Assembly (NCBI RefSeq): GCF_013141915.1
Contig: NZ_SROX01000014.1
Location: forward strand, 1 to 64,000
Source: Cupriavidus necator
GTDB taxonomy: Bacteria > Pseudomonadota > Gammaproteobacteria > Burkholderiales > Burkholderiaceae
Reading direction: 5' to 3'
DNA length: 64,000 bases
Positions 1-8,447 of the stretch are shown here, piece by piece. The position numbers and the translations under genes were made by a program. Under the pieces are notes generated by a model, which saw only the letters and a program-made list of their open reading frames with translations, searched no databases and was not told the DNA's origin. Each line of letters starts with the position of its first letter. The stretch's first letter is position 1.

Positions 1-25
1 TGAGTCCCGTGCAATACAGGACTCA
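1..25. repeat. short inverted repeat at window edge
   Basis: TGAGTCC at 1-7 is matched by its exact reverse complement GGACTCA at 19-25, giving a 7-bp stem with an 11-nt loop. No T-tract follows on either strand inside the window. It may be the stem of a terminator or a site belonging to a gene left of the window; nothing more can be said. Confidence 0.4.
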
Positions 26-196
26 GCCCTTGCAAGCCTAGTCTTCTCGAACCGTCCAACTTCTGGGGTTCAGTTCAGCAAGCGCGGGCCTTTTGCTTTG
101 CCGGACGACGTCTCCCTAGCGATCGCATACAGTACTCCTATCCCGGCCACGGCGTCGCCGTGCCACCATTTGCTCCCTTCATAACGGAGAACTACC

Positions 197-1753
197 GTGG
201 GCAAACTGCAAGAGCGTCGCCGTTTTCTGGGAGCCGCGGTGGGCGGCCTGCTTGTCCCTGCGTTGCCGGCATGCGGCGGCGGCGACGACAAACCGCCCAC
301 GCCCACGCCGCCCGAGCCGGTTCCCCCGGCACAGATCACCCAGGCCATCGCCCAGCTCGACAAGCTGGCGGCGGACCTGATGGCAAGCTCCCGCGTGCCC
401 GGCATGGCGGTCGCGGTGGTGCGCGGCAATCAGACGGTTTACGCCAAAGGCTTCGGGCGCCGGCTGGTGACCGACCCGGCGCCGGTCGATGCCGATACTG
501 TGTTTCAACTGGCCTCGGTGTCGAAGTCCCTCGGCGCCACCGTGGTGGCCCGACAGGTCGGCCGCGGCGGCATCGGCTGGGATACGCCGGTGCGCACGCA
601 CCTGCCGTGGTTCGCTCTTGCCGATGCCGAGGCCTCAGCGGCGGTCACCATTGGCGATCTTTACTCCCACCGTTCCGGTCTGCCGGACCACGCCGGCGAT
701 CGCCTCGAGGACATGGGCTATGACCGCCAGCAAGTGCTGACGCGCTTGCGCTTTTTGCCGCTGCATCCGTTGCGTGCGGTTTACGCGTACACCAACTTCG
801 GCATGACTGCCGCCGCCGAAGCCGTTGCCGCCGCGGCGGGCATCGACTGGGCCACGCTGTCGGAACAGGCGCTCTACCAGCCGCTGGGCATGACGCGCAC
901 CAGTTCGCGTTACGCCGACTTTGCCGCGCGCGACAACCGCGCGGTGGGCCATGTCCGGGTCAACGGCGACTGGGTGCAGGGAGCGAGCCGGATGCCGGAT
1001 GCGCAATCGCCCGCGGGCGGCGTCAGTGCGTCGGTGAACGACATGGCGAAATGGCTGGCGATGGTGCTCGGCAAAGGCGAGTTCGCCGGACAAAGGGTGG
1101 TCGACGCCGCCGCGCTGGCGCCGGCGCTAAGCCCGCAGATGCAGAGCAATCCGCCCGCCGGGGGCCGCCCTGCCGGCTACTATGGCTATGGCTTCAACGT
1201 CGGCACGACCGAACTGGGCCTGACCTCGCTAAGCCACTCAGGCGCCTTCGCCGTGGGCACCGCCACCAGCTTCACGGCGGTGCCGGAAGTCAACCTGGCC
1301 ATCGTGACGCTGACCAACGGCCAGCCGATCGGCGTGCCGGAAGCCCTGAACGCACAGTTCTTCGACCTGGTGCAGTACGGCGCCATCCGCCGCGACTGGG
1401 GCAAGCTTTACGGCGATGCGCTGGCGTCGCTGCTGGCGCCGGAAGGCCGGCTGGTGGGGCAACCGCGCCCGGCCAATCCCCTGCCGGCGCGCGCGCTGTC
1501 GGCCTACACCGGCATCTACCGCAACGATTACTACGGTCCGCTGCAGGTCGTCGACCAGGGCGGCACGCTGGTGATGACGCTGGGCGGCGCGCCGCTGGTG
1601 CTGCCGCTGAGCCACTGGGACGGCGATGTGTTCACCTTCACGCTCGACAATGAAAACGCCATGCCGGGCACGATCTCGCAGGCCGTGTTTGCCAGCGACC
1701 GCGTGTGGCTGGAGTTTTACGACCACGAAGGACTGGGCATCTTTGTCCGCTAG
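197..1753 (+). CDS. beta-lactamase-fold serine hydrolase, probable lipoprotein
   Basis: A class C beta-lactamase/penicillin-binding-like serine hydrolase, probably acting on a periplasmic ester, amide or peptide. The N-terminus has a twin-arginine-like RRRFLG stretch, a short hydrophobic segment and a lipobox LPAC (Cys26), followed by a Gly/Pro-rich linker. The SxxK nucleophile motif is SVSK at 107-110, the second motif is YTN at 198-200, and HSG at about 347-349 takes the place of KTG. The last ~100 residues resemble the C-terminal DUF3471-type domain of such esterases. The GTG start follows GGAGA by about six bases. It stands alone on its strand. The substrate cannot be told; antibiotic hydrolysis is not implied by the fold. 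Confidence 0.85.
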   Translation: MGKLQERRRFLGAAVGGLLVPALPACGGGDDKPPTPTPPEPVPPAQITQAIAQLDKLAADLMASSRVPGMAVAVVRGNQTVYAKGFGRRLVTDPAPVDADTVFQLASVSKSLGATVVARQVGRGGIGWDTPVRTHLPWFALADAEASAAVTIGDLYSHRSGLPDHAGDRLEDMGYDRQQVLTRLRFLPLHPLRAVYAYTNFGMTAAAEAVAAAAGIDWATLSEQALYQPLGMTRTSSRYADFAARDNRAVGHVRVNGDWVQGASRMPDAQSPAGGVSASVNDMAKWLAMVLGKGEFAGQRVVDAAALAPALSPQMQSNPPAGGRPAGYYGYGFNVGTTELGLTSLSHSGAFAVGTATSFTAVPEVNLAIVTLTNGQPIGVPEALNAQFFDLVQYGAIRRDWGKLYGDALASLLAPEGRLVGQPRPANPLPARALSAYTGIYRNDYYGPLQVVDQGGTLVMTLGGAPLVLPLSHWDGDVFTFTLDNENAMPGTISQAVFASDRVWLEFYDHEGLGIFVR

Positions 1754-1900
1754 CGGTGCGGGCTGTGTTGCGTAGCGGGACACTCGCCGGAGCTGGCGCC
1801 GAAGAACCCGGCCACCGGAAGCTGGCGCGTGCATGCAAATTCCGCCGCCATAGAACGCCCCGTTCGGGGCAAAGTACACCGGGCCCCGCTGGCCGCGTGG

Positions 1901-2135
1901 CTAAGGCTTCCATCCCGGCAGCGCCGCGGCCTGCCTGATCCAGTGCGCCACCAGGGCCTCGTCGAAGGCCTCACCCTCGTGGATATGGGAATAGCGTGTG
2001 CCCTTGTCCCTGGACTCGACCGGCGGCACCGGGTCCAGCGACATGCCGCGGAAAAAACGCCACCTTGATGTTTCTTGTCATGCAATGGAAGCTGAGGAAC
2101 CAGTCCTGCCCTGCCCGACCATAGAAGCGGCGGCG
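1901..2135 (-). pseudogene. decayed DUF1801-type gene remnant (5'-truncated, frameshifted)
   Basis: Read leftward, this stretch encodes a protein-like sequence in two frames. The first part, RFYGRAGQDWFLSFHC and onward to KVAFF, lies in one frame. The second, RGMSLDPVPPVESRDKG through IRQAAALPGWKP and a TAG stop at 1903-1901, lies in another. The frames meet at an A6 run on the plus strand (2052-2057), consistent with a one-base slip. Upstream the first frame has stops and no start codon, so the 5' half is missing. The wording resembles the C-terminal half of DUF1801 (YdhG-like) proteins, the same broad family as the intact divergent neighbour at 2194. The family assignment is from memory. 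A sequencing error could explain the frameshift but not the missing 5' end. Confidence 0.55.
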
Positions 2136-2193
2136 AGACCTCGCTCCGCGGCTATGCTAAGTTGGCCAGCCAGAACTTGAGGAACAAGCATCG

Positions 2194-2613
2194 ATGAATC
2201 CGTCTGAACAGATCGACCAGCTGATCGCGGGATTGACCGACTGGCGCGGCCAGACCCTGGCCAGCGTGCGCAAGGCCATCCTCGCGGCCGACCGCGGCAT
2301 CGTCGAGGAATGGAAATGGATGGGCAGCCCGGTATGGTCGCGCGATGGCATGATTGCCGTCGCCAACGCGCACAAGGCCAAGGTGAAGATCACCTTTACC
2401 AACGGGGCCAGCCTGCCCGATCCGGACCGCCTCTTCAACGCCGGCCTGGGCGGCAACAAATGGCGGGCGATCGACCTGGCCGAGGGCGACAAGATCGACG
2501 CAGGCGCGCTGAAGGCCCTGGTTCGCGCCGCCATCGCCTTCAACCAGGACAAGTCAAAGAAAAAAGCGCCGGCGCCGAAGCTGGCGAAAGCCGGCCAGCA
2601 AGACAACGCATGA
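2194..2613 (+). CDS. DUF1801 domain protein
   Basis: A 139-residue cytosolic protein of the DUF1801 (YdhG-like) family. The conserved segment EEWKWMGSPVWSRDG lies near residues 36-50, followed by KVKITF and by GASLPDP and RLFNAGLGG around 70-90. The C-terminus is a Lys/Ala-rich tail. GAGGA lies 10 bases before the ATG. The family has no established biochemical role; members are often annotated as iron-chaperone-like, which I would not rely on. It diverges from a decayed relative on the other strand. No operon partner. Confidence 0.85.
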   Translation: MNPSEQIDQLIAGLTDWRGQTLASVRKAILAADRGIVEEWKWMGSPVWSRDGMIAVANAHKAKVKITFTNGASLPDPDRLFNAGLGGNKWRAIDLAEGDKIDAGALKALVRAAIAFNQDKSKKKAPAPKLAKAGQQDNA

Positions 2614-2624
2614 CGCGCAGGGGT

Positions 2625-3608
2625 TCACCCCTCGAGCTTGAACCCGATGTCCTTGATGAACTGCCCCCAGCGCGCGTGGTCGGCACGGATCTGCGTGGCG
2701 AACGCGTCGGGCGTGACCGCCTGCGGCGGCAGCACGCCCACGCTCGCCAGCCGCTTCTGGTAAGCAGGGTCGGCCAGCACCTTGCGCACCGCGGCGGAGA
2801 CCGCCTCCACCGTCTCCCGGGGCATCGCCTTGGGACCAAACAGCGCGAAATAGCCGCTGAGCTGCTCCATCTCGGGGTAGCCCAGCTCGCGGAACGTGGG
2901 CGCACCGGGCGCGAGTTCGGAGCGCTCCGGAATGGTGGTGGCCAGCACCTTGGTCTTGCCGGCCTGGTATAGCGGCACGCCCGTGGTCAGGCCGTCGATC
3001 ATCAGCGGCACCACGCCGCCCACCAGGTCCTGCGTGGCAGGTGCCGAACCCTTGTACAGGACCGGCTCCAGATGCGTGCCGGCGAGCCGGTTGAACAACA
3101 GCGGGCCGAAATGCGACGACGTGCCCGGACCATACGAGGCCGAGTGGATCGGCTTGCCCGGATTCGCCTTGGCGTAGGCGACCAGTTCCTTCAGCGAGTT
3201 GTACGGTGCGTCCTTGTTGGCCGCCAGCAGCACCGGCGCCCGGCCGAGTTCGGCCAGCGCGGTCAGGTCGGTCAACGGATCGTACGGCACGCGGTTGATA
3301 TGCGCGCCCGAGGTGGCCGATGAGCCCAGCGTCACCAGCAGGGTCTGCCCGTCGTTCTTCGCGCGGATCACGTCCTGCGTGGCCGGAATGGTCGCGCCGC
3401 CGGGCTTGTTCTCCACCACCACGGGCTGCCCGGTCACGCGCGCGAGAGCGTCAGCGAACAGGCGCGCCACCACGTCGGTGCCGCCACCGGGCGGATAGGC
3501 CACCACCAGGCGGATGGCGCGTGCCGGCCACTGCTGCGCCATGGCCTGCGGCGTGACGCCGGCCGCCACCGCAAGTGCCGCGGTGCCCAGGAACTGTCGA
3601 CGGTCCAT
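2625..3608 (-). CDS. Bug/TctC-family tripartite tricarboxylate receptor
   Basis: A periplasmic solute-binding protein of the Bug (TctC) family, very numerous in Cupriavidus and Bordetella. The signal region is MDRRQFLGTAALAVAAG with cleavage near AMA-QQ, and the arginine pair gives it a Tat-like look. Mature features include the family's YPPGGGTDVVAR and VVVENKPGGAT motifs near residues 38-70 and a C-terminal GFKLEG. Length (327) is normal. No TctA/TctB membrane genes are next to it, so this is one of the orphan receptors that share or lack a carrier. A LysR gene lies just upstream on the same strand and may control it. Ligand unknown, probably a carboxylate. Confidence 0.9.
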   Translation of the reverse strand: MDRRQFLGTAALAVAAGVTPQAMAQQWPARAIRLVVAYPPGGGTDVVARLFADALARVTGQPVVVENKPGGATIPATQDVIRAKNDGQTLLVTLGSSATSGAHINRVPYDPLTDLTALAELGRAPVLLAANKDAPYNSLKELVAYAKANPGKPIHSASYGPGTSSHFGPLLFNRLAGTHLEPVLYKGSAPATQDLVGGVVPLMIDGLTTGVPLYQAGKTKVLATTIPERSELAPGAPTFRELGYPEMEQLSGYFALFGPKAMPRETVEAVSAAVRKVLADPAYQKRLASVGVLPPQAVTPDAFATQIRADHARWGQFIKDIGFKLEG

Positions 3609-3734
3609 AGATGAAGTCTCCGCGTTGTCGTTGTGCGCCGCACGGCGGCGGGTCTTTCATCTTAGTGAGTGTTCAGGCCGGGGACACGCCCGGGTTTCCA
3701 CCATGCGCGGCACCGGGGCACACCCCCGGGGGGC

Positions 3735-4652
3735 TCAGGCGGCGGACCGCGGCGGCCCGAACCGTTCCGCATAGATCCCCGCCACCCAGTCGACAAACAC
3801 CCGCACGCGCGGCGCCAGCTGCCGGTGGAACGGGTACAGCGCCGATACCGGCAGATCCGGGCAGGGCCAGGCATCCAGCACCGGCACCAGCCGCCCGGCG
3901 CGCAAATGGGCCTCGACGCGGAAGCGCGGCACCTGGATCAGGCCGCAGCCGGCCAGCGCCGCACTGGTATAGCACTCGGCATCGCTCACCGACATCCAGC
4001 CGCTGGCCTTGAACGCCCGCACCTCGCCATCGACGGTCAGCGTGAACGGATAGCGGTTGTCATGGTTGCGAGAAAAGAAGCCCACGCCGACATGATCGGC
4101 CAGCTCGGAGGGATGCCGCGGCGTGCCGTGCGCCGCCAGGTAGGCGGGGCTGGCGCACAGCACCTCAGGCATATCCGCCAGGCGCCTGGCCACCAGCGAC
4201 GAATCGCGCGGCCGGCCGGCGCGCACCACGCAATCGATGCCCTCCCCGATCAGATCGACCAGGCGGTCGCCGCTGCTCACCACCAGGTCGATATGCGGGT
4301 AGCGCGCGCGGAACTCGCCGATGCGCGGCAGGATAATCAGTGTGGCATGCGTGCCGTGCAGGTCCAGCCGCAGCGTGCCGCGCGGGTCGGCCACCTGGGT
4401 GCTGAGCGAGGTTTCGGCGTCTTCCAGCGCTTGCAGCACGCGCTTGCCGCGCTCATAGAAGGCCTGCCCGTCCAGCGTCGGACGCACCTGCCGCGTGGTG
4501 CGCTCCAGCAGCCGGGCACCGACGCGCGCCTCGAGTTCCTTGATTGCATGGGTGGCCGTGGCGCGCGGCATATCCAGCGCGCTGGCGGCACGGGTGAAAG
4601 AGCCCAGTTCCACGATCCGGGTGAAGAGTTGCAGCGCGTCGAAGCGGTCCAT
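3735..4652 (-). CDS. LysR-family transcriptional regulator
   Basis: A 305-residue LysR regulator. The winged HTH occupies residues 1-60 (MDRFDALQLFTRIVELGSF, then ASALDMPRATATHAIKELEARVG), and the effector domain follows. It belongs to the large subgroup with the ERTTRQVRPT and DCVVRAG motifs that often regulate oxidoreductases or exporters. I chose the ATG at 4652 over one 129 bases upstream because the HTH begins directly there. It is divergent from the ABC exporter at 4871 with a ~220-bp shared promoter region and lies upstream of the Bug receptor gene on the same strand, so either could be its target. Confidence 0.88.
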   Translation of the reverse strand: MDRFDALQLFTRIVELGSFTRAASALDMPRATATHAIKELEARVGARLLERTTRQVRPTLDGQAFYERGKRVLQALEDAETSLSTQVADPRGTLRLDLHGTHATLIILPRIGEFRARYPHIDLVVSSGDRLVDLIGEGIDCVVRAGRPRDSSLVARRLADMPEVLCASPAYLAAHGTPRHPSELADHVGVGFFSRNHDNRYPFTLTVDGEVRAFKASGWMSVSDAECYTSAALAGCGLIQVPRFRVEAHLRAGRLVPVLDAWPCPDLPVSALYPFHRQLAPRVRVFVDWVAGIYAERFGPPRSAA

Positions 4653-4870
4653 GCGGGGGCGGCCTGTGATAGGAAAACGGTCACCCGGGATTGGAATCAG
4701 CTTCGTCCCCTGCGTCAAGCCACGGCGGCCTTGGGCGCGAGCAACATCGCCAGGCATTGATTTTGCTGGCCTATATTTCAATAGTCATTTTCCGCCGCGC
4801 CGTGTTCGCGATCGGGCCGGCGCGGCAATGTGACGATAATGAAATCTGCTCAGCACCCCGGAGGTGGATC

Positions 4871-6631
4871 ATGAGCGCCGTGCCCGAGCAGGTGGCCGAC
4901 AGCACTCCGCCCCCCGGCAAAGGGCCCGCCACGTCGACCCGGCACGTCTGGACCCGCTATTGGGTGATCGCCAAACCCTACTGGGTCTCGCAGGACCGGT
5001 GGAAGGCCGCCGGCCTGCTGCTGGTGCTGGTGCTGCTGCTGCTGGGCCAGACCCAGGCGGAGGTGCTGATCAACGAGCAGACCGGCGAATTCACCTCGGC
5101 GCTGGCGGCGCGCGACGCCGACCGTTTCTGGGCCTCGATCCGCAGTTGCCTGTATATCCTGATCGTCGCCATCCCCGTCTACGCGGTCTACTACTACATC
5201 CGCAACAAGCTGGGCCTGCTGTGGCGGCGCTGGATGACCCATCATTACCTGGATGGATATTTCAAGAACCGCATTTTCTACAAGCTCAATGCGGATCCTG
5301 CCATCGACAATCCGGACCAGCGCATCTCCGAGGATATCAACACGTTTACGCGGCAGTCGCTGTTCTTCCTGTCGATCGGCATCGGCGCGCTGCTGCAGCT
5401 GATTGCGTTCAGCGCGGTGCTGTGGCTGATCTCGAGGGAGCTGGTCTATTTCCTGGTGGTCTACGCCATCGCCGGCACCTTTGTCTCGATCGTGTTCTTC
5501 GGGCGCGTGCTGATCGGCCTGAACTTCTACCAGCTCAAGCGCGAGGCCGATTTCCGCTTCAGCCTGATCCGGGTGCGCGAGAACGCCGAATCGATTGCGT
5601 TCTATCGCGGCGAGCCGCAAGAGTCTTCCCATGTCCGTGGCCGCTTCAGCAAGGCATTCCAGAACTTCGACCGGCTCATCAAGTGGCAGCTGGGGCTGAA
5701 CATGTTCCAGTATGGCTATGGCTTCCTGACCATCCTGCTGCCCAGCGCCATCGTGGCCGCGCGCGTGCTGGACGGCGAGCTCGAAGTCGGCAGCGCGATC
5801 CGCGCCGCGGGCGCCTTCGCCGCCGTGCTGAATGCGCTGACCGTGATCGTCGACAACTTTGAAGACCTGAGCCGGTTCGTGGCCGGGCTGGACCGGCTGG
5901 ATACGTTCTCCAGCACGCTGACTGGAAAAAAGGCTGGCGCGCCGCGCGCGACAGACACCATAGAGTCCCGCCAGGAGGCGCGGCTAGCGCTGGAGCATGT
6001 CACGCTGCAGACCCCCAACCAGGAGCGCACGCTGGTCACGGACCTCAGCGTGTCGATCGACCCGGGCCAAGGCCTGCTGATCGTCGGCGCCAGCGGCGGC
6101 GGCAAGAGTTCGCTGATGCGCGCCATCGCGGGGCTATGGAACAGCGGCACGGGCCGCATCCTGCGGCCGGTTCCCCAGGACATGCTGTTTTTGCCGCAGC
6201 ATCCGTACATGGTGGTCGGCAGCCTGCGCAGCCAGTTGCTCTACCCCAACCACATTGGCCGGCAGATCCCGGACGACGAGCTGCTGCGGTTGCTCGATAC
6301 CGTCAACCTGCGCGACATCGCCGGCCGCTTCGGCGGGCTGGACACGGAAGTGGACTGGAGCAAGGTGCTGTCCCTGGGCGAGCAGCAGCGGCTGACCATC
6401 GCGCGCGTGCTGCTGGCCAGGCCGCGCTATGTGATGCTGGACGAGGCCACCAGCGCCCTCGACATCAGCAACGAAGAAGCTTTGTACCAGCTGCTGGCCG
6501 ATTTGCAGGCCACGCTGGTCAGCGTCAGCCACCGGCCCACGCTGCTGAAGTATCACCACCAGGTGCTGGAACTGCCCGGCGACGGCACGTGGCGGCTGCA
6601 TCCGGCAAGGGATTATCGGTTTGGCTGGTGA
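4871..6631 (+). CDS. SbmA/BacA-like ABC exporter (fused permease-ATPase)
   Basis: An inner-membrane half-transporter of the SbmA/BacA/YddA type (ABC_membrane_2): about six membrane segments between residues 40 and 370, then an ATPase. The membrane half carries the family segment KLNADPAIDNPDQRISED. ATPase motifs: Walker A GASGGGKSS near 406-414, signature LSLGEQQ near 500, Walker B VMLDEATSALD near 520, and SVSHR switch near 551. GGAGGTGG lies directly upstream of the ATG. Bacterial relatives import peptide antibiotics or export peptides, and plant or animal peroxisomal relatives carry acyl-CoA. The cargo here is unknown. Confidence 0.88.
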   Translation: MSAVPEQVADSTPPPGKGPATSTRHVWTRYWVIAKPYWVSQDRWKAAGLLLVLVLLLLGQTQAEVLINEQTGEFTSALAARDADRFWASIRSCLYILIVAIPVYAVYYYIRNKLGLLWRRWMTHHYLDGYFKNRIFYKLNADPAIDNPDQRISEDINTFTRQSLFFLSIGIGALLQLIAFSAVLWLISRELVYFLVVYAIAGTFVSIVFFGRVLIGLNFYQLKREADFRFSLIRVRENAESIAFYRGEPQESSHVRGRFSKAFQNFDRLIKWQLGLNMFQYGYGFLTILLPSAIVAARVLDGELEVGSAIRAAGAFAAVLNALTVIVDNFEDLSRFVAGLDRLDTFSSTLTGKKAGAPRATDTIESRQEARLALEHVTLQTPNQERTLVTDLSVSIDPGQGLLIVGASGGGKSSLMRAIAGLWNSGTGRILRPVPQDMLFLPQHPYMVVGSLRSQLLYPNHIGRQIPDDELLRLLDTVNLRDIAGRFGGLDTEVDWSKVLSLGEQQRLTIARVLLARPRYVMLDEATSALDISNEEALYQLLADLQATLVSVSHRPTLLKYHHQVLELPGDGTWRLHPARDYRFGW

Positions 6632-6641
6632 TGGCCGGGAT

Positions 6642-6670
6642 GCACGCGCCAGCACGCGCCAGCACGCGCC
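6642..6670. repeat. triplicated 10-bp tandem repeat
   Basis: GCACGCGCC occurs three times at exact 10-bp spacing (6642, 6652, 6662), separated by single A bases. It lies just after the ABC exporter stop codon and before the lipoprotein gene. Short GC-rich arrays of this sort are prone to copy-number slippage. No function is evident. Confidence 0.8.
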
Positions 6671-6729
6671 CGCAGGCGTTGCGCTATGCTGAACGGATTC
6701 CCATGCGACGCGCTTACCGGAGATCGACC

Positions 6730-7248
6730 ATGCGCCATCACCTGTCCGTCTGGCTGGCCGCCACCGCGGCAGCCCTGCTGTGCGCCTGCGCCACGCTGCA
6801 GCCGGTGCAAACCGCGCAGAAGATGCTCGGCAGCCCGCAGAGCGCGGTGCGCGATACCTTCGGCGCGCCGTCCGAAACCTACCCGCTGGCAAATGGCGCC
6901 AGCCGCTGGATCTATTCCAAGCAGCCGCTGGGCTTCGAGGTCTACGCCGCGGACTTCGACGCCGGCGGCAAGCTGGCCAGCTTCCGCCAGATGCTCACCG
7001 AGAAGGAAATCTACGCCGCCCGTCCGGGCGTGTGGACCAAGCAGGACGTGGCCGAGCACTTCGGCAAGCCGCGCGAGCCGGTCGAGTACTACCCGTTGAT
7101 GAAACGCGAGGCCTGGTCATACCGGCTCTACGCCGGCGCGTATCAGCCGGCGCACTTCAGCGCGTACTTTGACGAACGTGGCGTGCTCGACCGCACCATG
7201 ATCATTGTCGATGCCATCGGCGGGGACGCGCGCGACGGCAGCAAATAG
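6730..7248 (+). CDS. small outer-membrane-type lipoprotein
   Basis: A 172-residue lipoprotein. The signal peptide is MRHHLSVWLAATAAALLCAC with a lipobox ending at Cys20. After it, two short repeats of an SmpA/OmlA-like shape can be seen: MLGSPQSAVRDTFGAPSETYP at 33-53, and WTKQDVAEHFGKPREPVEYYP in the second half, each a helix-turn-strand with a central FG-x-P. GGAG precedes the ATG. It follows the exporter by about 100 bases on the same strand. The role is unknown; an envelope-assembly or structural lipoprotein is the reasonable guess. Confidence 0.75.
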   Translation: MRHHLSVWLAATAAALLCACATLQPVQTAQKMLGSPQSAVRDTFGAPSETYPLANGASRWIYSKQPLGFEVYAADFDAGGKLASFRQMLTEKEIYAARPGVWTKQDVAEHFGKPREPVEYYPLMKREAWSYRLYAGAYQPAHFSAYFDERGVLDRTMIIVDAIGGDARDGSK

Positions 7249-7300
7249 GCACTTGATGCCTGCCGTGGCGGGATAAAAGCCTTGCCTGCGCCGGCGCTGG

Positions 7301-7765
7301 TCAGCCCTTCCCTGCCTGCCCCGCTACCACCACACCGGGCTTGCGCAGCATTTTCTCGACCTCGCCCGCATGCAGCTCCTCCAGCTGGATACATTGCCGC
7401 GCATACTCTTCCAGCGCCACGGAGCGGCCCTCGACCAGGGTCAGCAGTTCGCGGTACAGCTCGAGCGCCTGCTGTTCCGTTGCCAGCGATTCACGCAGGA
7501 TCGCGCCGATATCGGTGGTGTGGGCGTCCAGCAGTTCGCCGATGCCCAGCGAAGGATAGGCGCCGAGGGTGGTAATCCATTCCCCCGCCTGGTGCGCGTG
7601 CAGCAGCGACTCGCTGGCCTGCTCGCGCAGCCATGACACGATGGGAATGCGGCCGAAGCCGAAGATCAGGAACGAATAGTGCGTGTAGCGCACCACGCCG
7701 GCGAGCTCGGCCTCGAGTATCTGGTTGAGCACGCCGACGACCTTATCCTGTTCGATGTCCGTCAT
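7301..7765 (-). CDS. ferritin-like (bacterioferritin-type) protein
   Basis: A 154-residue four-helix ferritin-like protein. Candidate di-iron ligands are Glu20 (helix 1), Glu52 and His56 (helix 2), Glu97 (helix 3), and Glu130 with His132 (helix 4). The second-helix spacing is one residue longer than the usual ExxH, so metal binding there is not certain. GGAGGT sits just upstream of the chosen ATG at 7765, ruling out the longer upstream start. It is followed upstream by a UspA-type gene in the same direction, suggesting a joint stress or iron-storage role. A second ferritin-like gene occurs at 40.5 kb. Confidence 0.75.
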   Translation of the reverse strand: MTDIEQDKVVGVLNQILEAELAGVVRYTHYSFLIFGFGRIPIVSWLREQASESLLHAHQAGEWITTLGAYPSLGIGELLDAHTTDIGAILRESLATEQQALELYRELLTLVEGRSVALEEYARQCIQLEELHAGEVEKMLRKPGVVVAGQAGKG

Positions 7766-7837
7766 GGCAGTACCTCCGTGGGATGCAGTTCGACGCCGAG
7801 CCCGCACCGGGGCGGCAAGGGCTGCCCACCCGCGCCT

Positions 7838-8269
7838 TCAGCGGTAGACCAGTACGGGCACCCGGCAATGGGTGAGCACCTTCTGCGTTTCACTGCCGAC
7901 CAGCAAGGCGTCCAGGCCCCTGCGGCCGTGCGATGCCATGAAGATCACATCACACCCGTGCCGCGCCGCGGCATCGATGATGCCCTTGTAGGGAACGGTT
8001 GCCGTCATGTCCGTGGCGCAGGACACGCCTGCTGCCTGGGCCGCGGCGACCACCTCCTCTAGCCGGGCCCTCGCCCGCTCGGCTTCTTGTTCCTCGAAAG
8101 CCTTGCGCCTGGGATGGCCGGCATCGCCCGACGCCACGTAGGGATACTCCTCCATGCACGTATAGGCGGTCAGCCTGGTGCCATCGGCTTTGACAAAGCC
8201 GATGGCCGCCTCCATCGCCATTCTTGAAAGTTCTGAGCCGTCGGTGGCCAGCAAGATGTGCTTGAACAC
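7838..8269 (-). CDS. universal stress protein, UspA family
   Basis: A 143-residue UspA domain protein. It opens with FKHILLATDGSELS and ends with the ATP-binding G-2x-G-9x-G-S/T motif, visible as GRRGLDALLVGSETQ, then VPVLVY. The GTG start is supported by GGAGGG six bases upstream; a longer start would add an uncharacteristic N-terminus. The N-terminal half closely parallels the Usp encoded at 14120 (both have EEYPY near residue 40), so the two look like paralogues. Likely a nucleotide-binding stress protein of the cytosol. Confidence 0.92.
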   Translation of the reverse strand: MFKHILLATDGSELSRMAMEAAIGFVKADGTRLTAYTCMEEYPYVASGDAGHPRRKAFEEQEAERARARLEEVVAAAQAAGVSCATDMTATVPYKGIIDAAARHGCDVIFMASHGRRGLDALLVGSETQKVLTHCRVPVLVYR

Positions 8270-8447
8270 GATTTCCCTCCGTCCGCGGTGGTCCTTGGCG
8301 GGGTAAGGCGGTCCGCCGGTCAAGCTTCAGTATGGACAAGAATCCGGCTTGCGGAAGCAACGCAACCATGAACAGCGGCTGGCACTTGCGCGGTACCGCC
8401 CCGGGAAACGGCTTTCCGGGAGCAGACAACCGCCGGTGCCGACCCGC

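Noticed and set aside
1..70. A tRNA 3' end at the window's left edge
   Set aside because: The sequence near 60-85 has a GGTTC-like patch, but no acceptor stem or T-arm can be folded and no CCA end is in place.
1829..2068. A short plus-strand gene in the spacer after the serine hydrolase
   Set aside because: The protein-like signal is on the minus strand, where a decayed DUF1801 gene can be read; the plus-strand frame has no family features.
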